Positions 56,101-63,539 of a stretch of 64,000 bases of DNA are shown piece by piece. Positions within the stretch are counted from its first letter, which is position 1; every line of letters starts with the position of its first letter. The notes beneath the pieces were generated by a model. It was not told the origin of the DNA, made no database searches, and worked only from the letters and a program-made list of their open reading frames with translations. This DNA is from a virus. The stretch lies in the IMG/VR virus record IMGVR_UViG_3300028822_000042, positions 22,501 to 86,500 of that record. One strand, written 5' to 3'. A program made the position numbers and the translations under genes.

Positions 56101-56753
56101 CTGGCAATGTTGCTGTTGGACACGAATCTCTTATTAGTGCTAATGGCGCAAATGGTAGTGTTGTAATTGGATCCGACTCTGGTCAGTCAATAACAACTGG
56201 TGACTTTAACATCATTGTTGGCTTTAGCTCTGATGTAAAATTGTCCTCAGATCAGAACTCTATTGTTATTGGTTATGGTGAAACAGGAGCAGGATCTAAT
56301 AACTGTACTATAGGTAATAGTAGCACTACAACATACAACATGTATGCTGCTTCATGGACAAGTATATCTGATGCTAGACTTAAAGATAGTATAGAAGACT
56401 CTAATCTTGGACTAAACTTCATACAGAAAATACGTCCAGTAAAATACAGATTTAGAAATAGGAGAGATGAACGTAGAGGAGTTGATCTCACATTCAAGAG
56501 ACCTCACTATGGATTTATAGCTCAAGAGATAAAAGAAGTTATTGATGAGATGGATGTTGATTTCGGCGGATACATAGATCCTAAAGTCAATGGTGGAATA
56601 GATAGACTTGGCCTTGGCTACACAGAGTTTATAGCTCCAGCCATTAAAGCTATACAGGAGCAACAGGATATGATTCGAGACATGAAGAATCAGATGAAAG
56701 CTCTCAAGAGAGAAATAGCTATCCTAAAGAACAAGAAGGATGGAGGTAAATAA
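53166..56753 (+). CDS. Giant fibre: YadA-head-like repeats plus S74 chaperone
   Basis: An 1195-residue protein. From about 20 to 1040 it is built of dozens of short repeats centred on G-N-x-x-A-I-G-(Y/x)-x-A, for example NIAIGYQAL and NVAIGYQALK. This is the left-handed beta-roll repeat of trimeric autotransporter heads such as YadA. The C-terminal 130 residues are an S74 chaperone: S1068-DARLKDSIED, IRPVKYRFRNRRDERRG, HYGFIAQEIKEVIDEM, IAPAIKAIQEQQDMIRDMKN, with the expected Ser and Lys for self-cleavage. Expected role is a trimeric receptor-binding fibre whose tip is released from its chaperone after folding. A strong AGGAGG site precedes the ATG. Confidence 0.8.
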   Translation: MAGEFRGKFIPKPDLGIGDSALSSLSTGTYNIAMGASSLAAISTQDRNVGLGYEAGNACEASDNIFVGHQAGKSSTSATRTIAIGYQAFGSTGSKTGNDNIHIGYSAGKLVTSGANNITIGSYALDANTTGEDNIAIGVNALGDMDTRDCNVAIGNEAGVNLTTNGFGANVLIGYKAYGSSNTKSGYYNVVVGAYSNLYATSGKHNVYLGYKSAFFASSGVENVLTGYKAGYYFSTAEYSTGVGCYSLHADSGGYNSGNYNTAVGHSSGYTITTGINNVAIGASALYTETTNDNNTAVGYQSLYSQDTASDNTAVGYQAGYNISTGVGVVAAGYQALGVANAKTCDYAIAIGYQALGNGSTSGSDNTAIGREALYAPSSGAGNIAVGYKSGYSNTTADYNIAIGYEALYTNDTEDNNIAIGYHALYTFGGASEAGNINIAIGENAADAVTSGFSNVAIGQNALGAGTTASDNIAIGKGSLAAITTSYACIAIGVGALESANGVENIAIGENAGNTLDSPGNIIIGAYAAQTATSCIRTIAIGYQSYGGTGTKTGNDNIAIGHEAIGNGATTGGSNIGIGYHSLNATTSGASNLAIGISVATNLTTADYTIAIGYEAMSSGVTTGDYNIAIGYQAGYATTSGAYTVAIGYRALKNNDIDSDAIAIGRDALLSYDRSTIDGTSNISIGPYSLDALTTGSNNVAMGGAALGASVTDNYNTAIGGVALQDCNGGEYNTAIGYQAAADLTTGDYNVAVGYQAMATNVVTGDYNIAIGYHSISNGATSGDENIGIGHGPLYSLTSGIGNIGIGYQAAYAVNSGDHNIAIGYQALNSNDVDDYNIAIGYQSLKSFDPIGVSTYSNIAIGDESLDALTDADGNIAIGAHALSTSTTDSYNTAVGGYALLLCNGGEGNTAIGFEAARGLTTGDGNVSIGYEAAYSSDVANGNVAIGYQALKAYDPSNTEPSPNTAIGYKSMTAETTGAGNVAVGHESLISANGANGSVVIGSDSGQSITTGDFNIIVGFSSDVKLSSDQNSIVIGYGETGAGSNNCTIGNSSTTTYNMYAASWTSISDARLKDSIEDSNLGLNFIQKIRPVKYRFRNRRDERRGVDLTFKRPHYGFIAQEIKEVIDEMDVDFGGYIDPKVNGGIDRLGLGYTEFIAPAIKAIQEQQDMIRDMKNQMKALKREIAILKNKKDGGK

Positions 56754-57169
56754 TGTCAGTAAGAATACATGGAGTTGTTGGCGGGCCCAGGCAGAAGATC
56801 AGTAGACCTAGAACTAAGGTTGATAGAACAAATTATCTTGATATGCCTGAAAAGTTTCAGGAAGCAGAAGCAATTATTGTATCTAGCAAAGATAATACAT
56901 TAGAGTTCTCAAAACTAGAAGAAGACAAACCAGAACCTGTTTCTAAAACTGTTGAGACTGTAGATAAGCCTAAGAAGAAAGAACCTGCCATGAAGCAGTC
57001 TAGATATAAAGCTGCAAGCAAGACCAATAAAGAGTCAAAAGCAGTTGAAGAATCTCAAACAACCAGCAATCAAGAAACTGAAGAAGATAAAGAAGAAAAT
57101 TTAGTTAGTCTTGAGACTCAAGACAAGATTGACGAATGGCTATTGAAGCTTTCTCACCAAGGAGATTAG
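56753..57169 (+). CDS. Basic/acidic low-complexity protein, unknown
   Basis: A 138-residue protein, last gene of the rightward module. The first 25 residues are basic (VRIHGVVGGPRQKISRPRTK). The remainder is rich in Lys, Glu, Ser and Thr and likely disordered, ending in a short helix (LETQDKIDEWLLKLSHQ). A GGAGG site precedes the ATG, whose first base overlaps the preceding stop. Its last 30 bases are also the 3' end of the opposite-strand gene. Possible fibre-assembly or virion linker protein. Confidence 0.5.
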   Translation: MSVRIHGVVGGPRQKISRPRTKVDRTNYLDMPEKFQEAEAIIVSSKDNTLEFSKLEEDKPEPVSKTVETVDKPKKKEPAMKQSRYKAASKTNKESKAVEESQTTSNQETEEDKEENLVSLETQDKIDEWLLKLSHQGD

Positions 57170-57352
57170 AGTATTCAGTTCTGTCTCTACTGCTGTTAAC
57201 TTATCACTAAGTCTTCTATTCTCTTCATTGCATAGTGTAAGTAGTCTATTCAGCATGTTCTTGCTGGCCGCTCCATCTATAAGATTAGATAGCTTTTGAG
57301 CAGTTTTTTCAATATTCTGGATTCTCTGTTCTTCGTCATATGTTAGTGACAT
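57140..57352 (-). CDS. Small coiled-coil protein, unknown
   Basis: A 70-residue protein with heptad-like pattern throughout (IQNIEKTAQKLSNLIDG; NRRLSDKLTAVETELNTLI), so probably a coiled coil. It is the last gene of the leftward sugar-enzyme operon, 11 bases after the aminotransferase. Its 3' end overlaps the opposite gene by 30 bases. No family is recognised. Confidence 0.45.
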   Translation of the reverse strand: MSLTYDEEQRIQNIEKTAQKLSNLIDGAASKNMLNRLLTLCNEENRRLSDKLTAVETELNTLISLVRKLQ

Positions 57353-57363
57353 TGCTAATACCT

Positions 57364-58461
57364 TTATAGTTTAAGTAGAGCCTCAACTACAGATAGTTGA
57401 TGTTCATCAGTTATGCCTATGCTAGATGGTAGACATACCACTGACTTGTAGGCATTGTCTGCTTCTATTTTACCAAAGTAAAGTGAACCTTTAAAAGCTA
57501 GTTGCTTATGATTTGGTTTAAATAGTGGTCGTATTTGAATGCCACTGTTCTCCATAACTTTTATAAGATGAGAGATTTCTGTTGATGTGGCGCGATTGGT
57601 GTATTTGTTAAGTCTTACTGCCGATAGCCATCTATTAGAATCTCCAAGACCATCAATCATAGTCATTTTGTCTGATGCTTCTAAAGATTCTTTGTAGTTG
57701 TTCCAGATTGAGGTTTTCTTGTTTTTAAAGTTTTCGATGTTCTCTATCTGAGACAATGCCAGTGCAGCATTCATGTTGCCCATACCCATATTATAGCCAG
57801 GCTCATGGTGAATATACATCGTCTGGTTGTCTTTTGCCTGTAGTGCTAAATATTTTACTCTTTCAGCTATATACTTGTCAGCTATTAACATTCCTCCACC
57901 ACCAGCGGTGATCATTTTATTAAAGCTGAAAGAGAAGATGCCTACATCTCCGAAGGTGCCTGCGTGTCTGTTGTTTAGATAACTTCCTAATGCTTGGGCT
58001 GCATCCTCAACTACTTTGATTGTGTTCTTCGTGGCTATCTTCATTATTTCGTCCATATTGCACATGTGCCCTAGCATGTGAACAGGAACTATCGCTTTAA
58101 CATTAACTGAAGATACAGCTAATTCCAGAGCAGATATATCCATACATAAAGACGAATCACAATCTACAAATACTGGCCTTGCGCCTGTCTGTACAACAGC
58201 ATTTACTGTTGCCACAAAAGTCATTGTCGGCACCACAACGTAGTCATCTGGTCCTATCCCTAGTGTCTTTAGAGCTAAATATATAGCACTCGTTCCACTA
58301 TTGAGAGCTACTGCTTTCTTGTTGTGACCAACTATGTTCTCTACTTCTTGCTCTAAATCTCTAACATAGTTACCAGCATACGAGATCCATCCTGAATCAA
58401 GACAATCCTTCACATACTTGTATCCATTCTCTGTAATGCATGGCTCTAGTAGCGGTATCAT
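57364..58461 (-). CDS. DegT/DnrJ/EryC1-family sugar aminotransferase
   Basis: A 365-residue PLP enzyme that aminates a nucleotide-linked keto sugar. Family marks are IPLLEPCITENGYKYVKDCL, then SGTSA at 55-59, ED at 152-153 with AAQALGS, and SFSFNKMITAGGGG, where K182 is the expected PLP lysine. The N-terminus and length resemble perosamine synthase (RfbE) and LegC-type enzymes. With the GDP-mannose dehydratase in the same operon, conversion of GDP-4-keto-6-deoxymannose to GDP-perosamine is the simplest guess, but LegC-like substrates are not excluded. It sits two bases after the sulfotransferase gene end, in one operon. Confidence 0.85.
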   Translation of the reverse strand: MIPLLEPCITENGYKYVKDCLDSGWISYAGNYVRDLEQEVENIVGHNKKAVALNSGTSAIYLALKTLGIGPDDYVVVPTMTFVATVNAVVQTGARPVFVDCDSSLCMDISALELAVSSVNVKAIVPVHMLGHMCNMDEIMKIATKNTIKVVEDAAQALGSYLNNRHAGTFGDVGIFSFSFNKMITAGGGGMLIADKYIAERVKYLALQAKDNQTMYIHHEPGYNMGMGNMNAALALSQIENIENFKNKKTSIWNNYKESLEASDKMTMIDGLGDSNRWLSAVRLNKYTNRATSTEISHLIKVMENSGIQIRPLFKPNHKQLAFKGSLYFGKIEADNAYKSVVCLPSSIGITDEHQLSVVEALLKL

Positions 58462-58462
58462 A

Positions 58463-59203
58463 TTATCTCCACAGGTTGTTTATCTTTAGCGTGTCTTCTA
58501 GTGCTCTGTTAAATGGAGCATACATCCTATCAATGTCTCTTCTATAAGCATTCTTAGTTAAATCATGTTTCTTCTTCCTTGAGTGCGCGAACTCAATATC
58601 ACAGTAATCTAGATTTAAGAACTCAAGTAGATTTGCCCATTCTTCTTCAGGATTCTCAAACATCTCTTCTGAGATAATGATATGAATATTGTTCTTATTA
58701 AACAGAGCCCATAGTGCAGTGAGTTGCCTGATATAGAATCCTCTATCAATCAGATGGTAATCCTTAGGATGGGCCCCCATAAACAAGTCCATCACTGAAT
58801 GATACCTATCTGTCCAGTCTACTTCATTTGCTGAGATGTGATTAAAGTGAGAATATAATCTGTCTGTAGGGTTCCTCAGCATAACGATGATCTTACAGTC
58901 TGGTATTGTCTCAGCAATGTGTATCAGTGCCTGAGTCCTGTACAGATACATTGGTGTTGCCTCACCTGTAATATATCCGTCAGGACACTTAGGGAAGCAG
59001 CTTTGATACCAGTCCCAACCTCTGTTGTAGTGCTTGTCAAAGAATCGTATCTCTTTGACTCCTAGTGGGACCTCAGAATCTGCTTCTGTCTGTACACCAT
59101 TTCCTAGTGAAGGCAATATCTGTGGATGCTTCACAAGATTGTCGTACATTGATGTGGTTCCACACTTTGTCTCTCCTACAATAAGAAAGTTGGGCAATGG
59201 CAT
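58463..59203 (-). CDS. PAPS-dependent carbohydrate sulfotransferase
   Basis: A 246-residue cytosolic sulfotransferase of the NDST/heparan type. The 5'-phosphosulfate loop is GETKCGTTS at 10-18, with KEIRFFDKHYNRGWDWYQSCF after it, GEATPMYLY near 80-88, and the 3'-phosphate site LRNPTDRLYSHF at 109-120 (R110, S118). Those are the features that bind PAPS. The acceptor is probably a sugar on the virion or host surface. The gene overlaps the upstream stop by one base. No signal peptide or membrane segment is visible. Phage-borne carbohydrate sulfotransferases are uncommon. Confidence 0.85.
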   Translation of the reverse strand: MPLPNFLIVGETKCGTTSMYDNLVKHPQILPSLGNGVQTEADSEVPLGVKEIRFFDKHYNRGWDWYQSCFPKCPDGYITGEATPMYLYRTQALIHIAETIPDCKIIVMLRNPTDRLYSHFNHISANEVDWTDRYHSVMDLFMGAHPKDYHLIDRGFYIRQLTALWALFNKNNIHIIISEEMFENPEEEWANLLEFLNLDYCDIEFAHSRKKKHDLTKNAYRRDIDRMYAPFNRALEDTLKINNLWR

Positions 59204-60693
59204 TAGTTGCTTCCTTCTTCAAATCCTAGTCTAATTAATTTGTCTCTGTCTTTCGTCGCTATGGCAAATCCATGACAGTCCTTGATTTCCCAAGTCTCAA
59301 TTGGTTTGTTCCTTATATCTTTCTCTCTCTTTAAGTCTTTTGTCACTCTAAAACCTATATGGTATCCTGCTTTCTCTAGCAGTTTTATTGCCTCCATTCT
59401 AGGCTTAAACATATAGTCACTTCTTCCAAGGAAGGCTATAGAAATATCTGGAGAATGCTTCTTCATCATCCTACGTGCACCATGTATGGCATTTAGTTCT
59501 GCACCATTAATAGTTAGGTCAATTAGGTCTACTCTCTCTAAGTCTTTTGCTACTGTGTTCAATGTAGTTGTTTTGAGTACTTTTGTAGGCTTGTCTTTTG
59601 CAGATCCAACTCTGCCAGATGTTGCATTCTGAAGACTTATAAACTCTAACTTAGTCTTATTGTTCCATATTACTTTGTTTATTATTGATATGTTGTCAAT
59701 TTTGTTGTCTTGTGTATATTTTTCTATTGTTTTAGTGTTTCTAGAATCAGCTTCTACAACAACAACATGTTTTGCTGCCTTTAAGAATCTTGTTATAGCT
59801 GATAGATTCTTAAGACATAAGTCTCCTCTTGCCCCGCAGCATATTACAGTGCTTTCTTGATCTATAAAGTCAACTGGTATTAGTAGATCTATGTTTTTGT
59901 AATATAGATCGTTATACCTAGATATCTTGTTTCTTTCTACTGGTATGTATTTGAAAAACATTTTCTTCTCCCTTGAATTCAGAGACAGTCTTGTTTCTTG
60001 TATGTCTCTTTCTATTGTTTTAGATATCTCATTAACCCATAGTCTTATAGAGTCTTTTATTTTTAGATGCCAACTATCACCTAAGTTCATATATTGTTTT
60101 TTTATAAGACCAGTTGTTTTATCTAACAAAATGTGATTTATAGATGCAACCTTAAATCCATTTATGTTAGCCATGTCTTTTAGTTTTCTTTCAAATAATA
60201 GACATAGGTCTGTTCTCTCTTTGTGGGTTGCTTTTATTTCATTTCTTCTTTCTCTCCCTTGTATGTGGCCGTGTGACCCTCTGTAGGTTCCTTCTTTGTA
60301 AGCTTCAATAATAGGAATTATTGGAGATAGAAGTATTATCTTGTCTGTATATTTTCTTGCATTTATAGCAAGGTTCTCTAGTTGTTTTATAGCGAAGTCT
60401 ACTTCTGTTTCTTTTGTGGTCCCGTTTCTATTCATACGAGACCACAGTGCATATGCACAGTCTACCTCTCCAAGTTGTATTATGAAATAGTCTATGTCTT
60501 CTTTAGTCTCTCTGAGTTTCTTTAAGAAAATGTTTAAATTCTCTTGTTTTGCTAGTCCTTGTGCTGTTTTTGATGTTGCCCATGTATTCTCTACAACTGT
60601 AAATGTGTTGTTTAATATTAACTTTCTATATCCTGGTCTCCAGATATTGGAGTGAGAATCTCCAACAATGATAACTTTCTTTAATCCTGTCAT
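59203..60693 (-). CDS. SGNH hydrolase-like / FkbM methyltransferase-like fusion
   Basis: A 496-residue two-domain protein. Residues 1-220 look like an SGNH/GDSL esterase: VGDSH (S13 as nucleophile), LGEVD at 74-78, and D206-SWH209, which fit an acyl-transfer or deacetylation enzyme acting on sugars. Residues about 280-490 look like an FkbM-type methyltransferase: VICCGARGDLCLKNL, VVVEAD at 311-316, and LIDLTINGAELNAIHGA. In typical family members this last motif reads IDVEGAE; here Asp and Glu are replaced by Thr and Asn, so the catalytic state is uncertain. It overlaps both neighbours by 1-4 bases, consistent with coupled translation. Confidence 0.7.
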   Translation of the reverse strand: MTGLKKVIIVGDSHSNIWRPGYRKLILNNTFTVVENTWATSKTAQGLAKQENLNIFLKKLRETKEDIDYFIIQLGEVDCAYALWSRMNRNGTTKETEVDFAIKQLENLAINARKYTDKIILLSPIIPIIEAYKEGTYRGSHGHIQGRERRNEIKATHKERTDLCLLFERKLKDMANINGFKVASINHILLDKTTGLIKKQYMNLGDSWHLKIKDSIRLWVNEISKTIERDIQETRLSLNSREKKMFFKYIPVERNKISRYNDLYYKNIDLLIPVDFIDQESTVICCGARGDLCLKNLSAITRFLKAAKHVVVVEADSRNTKTIEKYTQDNKIDNISIINKVIWNNKTKLEFISLQNATSGRVGSAKDKPTKVLKTTTLNTVAKDLERVDLIDLTINGAELNAIHGARRMMKKHSPDISIAFLGRSDYMFKPRMEAIKLLEKAGYHIGFRVTKDLKREKDIRNKPIETWEIKDCHGFAIATKDRDKLIRLGFEEGSN

Positions 60694-61562
60694 GACCTTG
60701 TTACCTTCTTAAAGAAGTTAATCCCATCAGAGAATGCTTTGTCTTCTGTTTGTGTCTTTGCATCTACTGGGAGGATCTCCTTGTGCCAGAAGTAACTGTT
60801 TTTTCTTCTCCCCATAAATTCTTTGTACGCGTCTGGCCCAACAAACATTGCTATTGGTATCTTCTTCTCCCATGCTATACAACAATAGGCAGACCATGTT
60901 CCAAAGAAGAAGTTTGCCTTCTCTGTGAGTTTTGCTGCTAGTCTTGGTGTGGTCTTATTTACTAAGTTAAAGACATTAGGCGATATGTTAGTAGTAAAGT
61001 CCTCTTTTACGTCAACTGCAGGTATAGACTGCTTTCGTTTGTTGCGCCTAAATGACCCACCAACAACTACAATGTTGCCATCAGTATGTTCTCTTATACC
61101 TCTAATTAATCTTGTATACCTTTGAGGTTTAATAGGAATTCTCTGTTTCTCTCCGGCAAATGGGTGGATCAATATTATGCCGTTCTTAGATATCTCATTG
61201 TAAGTATCTTGTTCTTCTGGAGACAGTTGCATTGTAGGATCTTCTATTTCATGTCTGCTCTCATATACGAATGCATCACCTACAAATCTTGCTCCTATAT
61301 TTTCTGCTATCCGTTTGTAGTTTGGGTGATTACCATTCCATCCTACCCTTACTGGCTCTAGATAATCAAAGTACTTAAACAATCCAAATGAATGTGAGTT
61401 GTGGCAGCATACTAACAGGTATATCTTATAGTCATTCGACATGGCCTTCAGCTTGCTGAACCACCCATTCTTTCTGTATATCGCAATAAATATGTCTCCA
61501 AGTCCAAGTTGTGCACGAGGATGAAGAGCCACAGCGATTTTCTTCTTATTTGTGTTCTCCAC
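60690..61562 (-). CDS. GT-B/GT9-like glycosyltransferase-related protein (A)
   Basis: A 290-residue protein resembling heptosyltransferase-like (GT9) folds. Seen: GLGDIFIAIYRKNG near 20-33; LIHPFAGEKQR at 131-141; NIVVVGGS at 163-170; and NISPNVFNLVNKTTPRLAAKL at 192-212. The IHPFAGE and VFNLVNK segments recur in the 62195-63073 protein. In classical GT9 enzymes the first glycine-rich loop and the central HPG segment bind the nucleotide-sugar and acceptor. Specific donor unknown. ATGA overlap links it to the fusion gene downstream. Confidence 0.6.
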   Translation of the reverse strand: MENTNKKKIAVALHPRAQLGLGDIFIAIYRKNGWFSKLKAMSNDYKIYLLVCCHNSHSFGLFKYFDYLEPVRVGWNGNHPNYKRIAENIGARFVGDAFVYESRHEIEDPTMQLSPEEQDTYNEISKNGIILIHPFAGEKQRIPIKPQRYTRLIRGIREHTDGNIVVVGGSFRRNKRKQSIPAVDVKEDFTTNISPNVFNLVNKTTPRLAAKLTEKANFFFGTWSAYCCIAWEKKIPIAMFVGPDAYKEFMGRRKNSYFWHKEILPVDAKTQTEDKAFSDGINFFKKVTRS

Positions 61563-61563
61563 T

Positions 61564-62202
61564 TTACTTCCTAATTACGAAACAGATATTTGCCCTTCTC
61601 TTATTTGTCTCTTCGTCTTTCACTTCCATCCATCTATCAAGCCTCTTATCTGTTTGTGCAAATATCTTCTCGTCTACTAGAGTAAAACCCTTTTGTAGGT
61701 CATCCACCATCTGTCTTGAGTATCTTATTAAGTTGTTGTTAATGGTACTGTTGTGTCTTTTGTATGGAAGTGTGCATATCATTATGCCATTGTCTTTAAC
61801 AAACGACATGCAATGCCTAAATGTCCACAGTTGAGCCTTCCTCTTAGATCCCCACTTCTTCCAGTTTTCTTTCTGTCTATATCCTGGTAATCCTATATGT
61901 TCTAATGTTGACATTAAGATCACATTATCAAATTTACCAAGTCTTCTGCTCTTTTGCTTTCGTATGTCCCCAGTTAGTTGTGATATATGATCTAACTCTT
62001 CAGCCCCTTTAAACTCTGTACCTAGAGGATCGATTAGCGTGTATTTCTCTCCTCTTCTTAATATAGCCCACTTTAATAAGCTTTTGTTAGCTCCTATTTC
62101 TAGTATGCTTCCATCTTCTATATTGTTCAGTACATAAGGTACTTCAAAAGACCTTGGGCCTCTATATGTGCTTATTGAAGGAAAATCCCAATGGTTAGAC
62201 AT
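61564..62202 (-). CDS. Class I SAM-dependent methyltransferase
   Basis: A 212-residue protein. Motif I is SILEIGANKSLL (E35-G37), the acidic residue ending strand two is D58 in LIDPLG, and the motif IV region is FDNVILMSTLEHIGLPGY. A post-motif strand MICTLPYKRHN follows. Substrate is unknown; the operon suggests a sugar or sugar-linked group. Two closely spaced genes on either side imply one transcript. Confidence 0.75.
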   Translation of the reverse strand: MSNHWDFPSISTYRGPRSFEVPYVLNNIEDGSILEIGANKSLLKWAILRRGEKYTLIDPLGTEFKGAEELDHISQLTGDIRKQKSRRLGKFDNVILMSTLEHIGLPGYRQKENWKKWGSKRKAQLWTFRHCMSFVKDNGIMICTLPYKRHNSTINNNLIRYSRQMVDDLQKGFTLVDEKIFAQTDKRLDRWMEVKDEETNKRRANICFVIRK

Positions 62203-63073
62203 TTCTGTTCCTCTCTATTATCTCTTTCGTAGTGTCTACGATCTGATGCATAGCTTCTTTCTTCTTTATTACAGGAATAAGACTAATATTGTCTTCAGTT
62301 AAGAAGTTTTTATTAACTCTATTATGCTTTGTCATCCAAGAGTGCTTTGGAAGCATTATTACTAGTGGTCTGTGTCCTTGAGTTAAGAAGCATGCAAGTG
62401 AAGAATGGTTTGCGACAAGACAACTAGACTTCATTATAAGACCACACGCGACTCTTATGTTTATTTTGTTTACTAAGTTAAAAATTCCATCAGATGATAT
62501 GTTTATCTTCTCTTCGTTCTTTATCTCTTTTCCTTTTATCTTTTCTCTCTTTATGTTGCTTGCTCCTAGGACTACAATATTTACTCCTAGCTTTTTCCTT
62601 AATCTACTTATCAGATTTATGTATTCTTCTTCTTTGAAGACTATTCTTCCTGGTTCTCCAGCAAATGGATGAACTGTTATAAACTCACCCTCTCTTCTTA
62701 TGAACTCTACAAATTCTTCTTCTTCTGGTCTCATGTAGACTTTATCTGGTATTACTTTTTCTATGTTGTTCTCAATGGCATAGTCAGATAGCTTTATAAA
62801 ACCAGGCCCTGCCTCTTCTTTCTCTTTCTTAAATACTTTCTTATTAGGATCTACCCAGTCCATTACATGAAGTTCATCAATGTCTGGCTCAAATTTAAAG
62901 TATTCTCTAACTGCTTCCTTACATGCTGAGTGTGATATGACTTTCACGTAGCAGTCTGGATGTTTTATCTTTATTGCTTTTAGATAGCTAAAGTCTAGGT
63001 GCCTCCAGTGGCCACCAAAGTATTCATGAAAGTGATCTCCTAGCCCACCAACAGCATGTATATAGAATTTCAT
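62195..63073 (-). CDS. GT-B/GT9-like glycosyltransferase-related protein (B)
   Basis: A 292-residue paralogue of the 60690-61562 protein. Shared elements are the N-terminal GGLGDHFHEYFGG loop (9-21), VHPFAGEPGR at 134-143, NIVVLGASN at 165-173, and NISSDGIFNLVNKINIR at 191-207. The rest is more divergent. It overlaps the methyltransferase gene by eight bases and the upstream small gene by four (ATGA). A role in transferring or building an unusual sugar is inference. Confidence 0.6.
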   Translation of the reverse strand: MKFYIHAVGGLGDHFHEYFGGHWRHLDFSYLKAIKIKHPDCYVKVISHSACKEAVREYFKFEPDIDELHVMDWVDPNKKVFKKEKEEAGPGFIKLSDYAIENNIEKVIPDKVYMRPEEEEFVEFIRREGEFITVHPFAGEPGRIVFKEEEYINLISRLRKKLGVNIVVLGASNIKREKIKGKEIKNEEKINISSDGIFNLVNKINIRVACGLIMKSSCLVANHSSLACFLTQGHRPLVIMLPKHSWMTKHNRVNKNFLTEDNISLIPVIKKKEAMHQIVDTTKEIIERNRNV

Positions 63074-63279
63074 TTGTCTTTTGAGTAAAGTTCGTTTATG
63101 GATTCAATGATATCCATTCTTTGTTTATTGAAAGCAACAACTCTATTGCAGTTCTTCTCTATCTCTTCTGCAGCAGTATTGTTAGCTTTTAGCTCACTTA
63201 TGTGTTCTTCTGTATGCCACAACTTTAAGTTAACAATAACTAACTTATCAATGAGTTCACCTATAGAGTACTGAATCAT
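63070..63279 (-). CDS. Small LWH-motif protein (B)
   Basis: A 69-residue helical protein: SIGELIDKLVIVNLKLWHTEE at the front, then a second helix with AFNKQRMDIIESINELY. It resembles the adjacent 63276-63539 protein and the short helical DUF4254/DUF6165-type proteins often seen beside sugar genes. Those families have no assigned function to my knowledge. ATGA overlaps link it on both sides. Confidence 0.5.
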   Translation of the reverse strand: MIQYSIGELIDKLVIVNLKLWHTEEHISELKANNTAAEEIEKNCNRVVAFNKQRMDIIESINELYSKDK

Positions 63280-63539
63280 TTTGATCCTCCGACATAGTTT
63301 ATCTTAGGGTCTGGGTAGCCTGACTTAAGAGATATATTGATGCTATCTCTTGTCTTTGCTCGTTGTGAATTGAGGAGACGGATCTTCATGAAGATATCCA
63401 CTCTCTCCTCTGTAGGCATGTCTTTGATTAGGTTGCCTTCAAAGTCTTTTATCTTTGTGGCTTCATGCCATAGCTCAATATGAGTCTCTATCAGTTCATT
63501 TATGTCTTTTCCCACAGTATTCATGCATGTCATGGTCAA
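63276..63539 (-). CDS. Small LWH-motif protein (A)
   Basis: An 87-residue helical protein with [21 protein letters not shown], a loop, then [19 protein letters not shown]. The ELI...LWH and N-x-Q-R-x-x-x-x-x-S-I-N features are shared with the next gene, so the two are likely duplicates. The start is uncertain: the first ATG lies 44 bases inside the dehydratase gene, and further ATG codons 2 and 5 codons later are equally possible. Confidence 0.5.
   Translation of the reverse strand: MTMTCMNTVGKDINELIETHIELWHEATKIKDFEGNLIKDMPTEERVDIFMKIRLLNSQRAKTRDSINISLKSGYPDPKINYVGGSK

Noticed and set aside
53200-56250. Short repeated DNA words (such as forms of ATAGCTATTGG) that might look like a CRISPR array or tandem repeat
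   Set aside because: Spacing and sequence vary and follow the codons of the N-x-A-I-G protein repeat. No uniform repeat/spacer length is present.
50758-56753. Diversity-generating retroelement variable region at the fibre ends
   Set aside because: No reverse transcriptase and no near-identical template repeat were seen in the window. The fibre C-termini are S74 chaperones or an ordinary tip domain.
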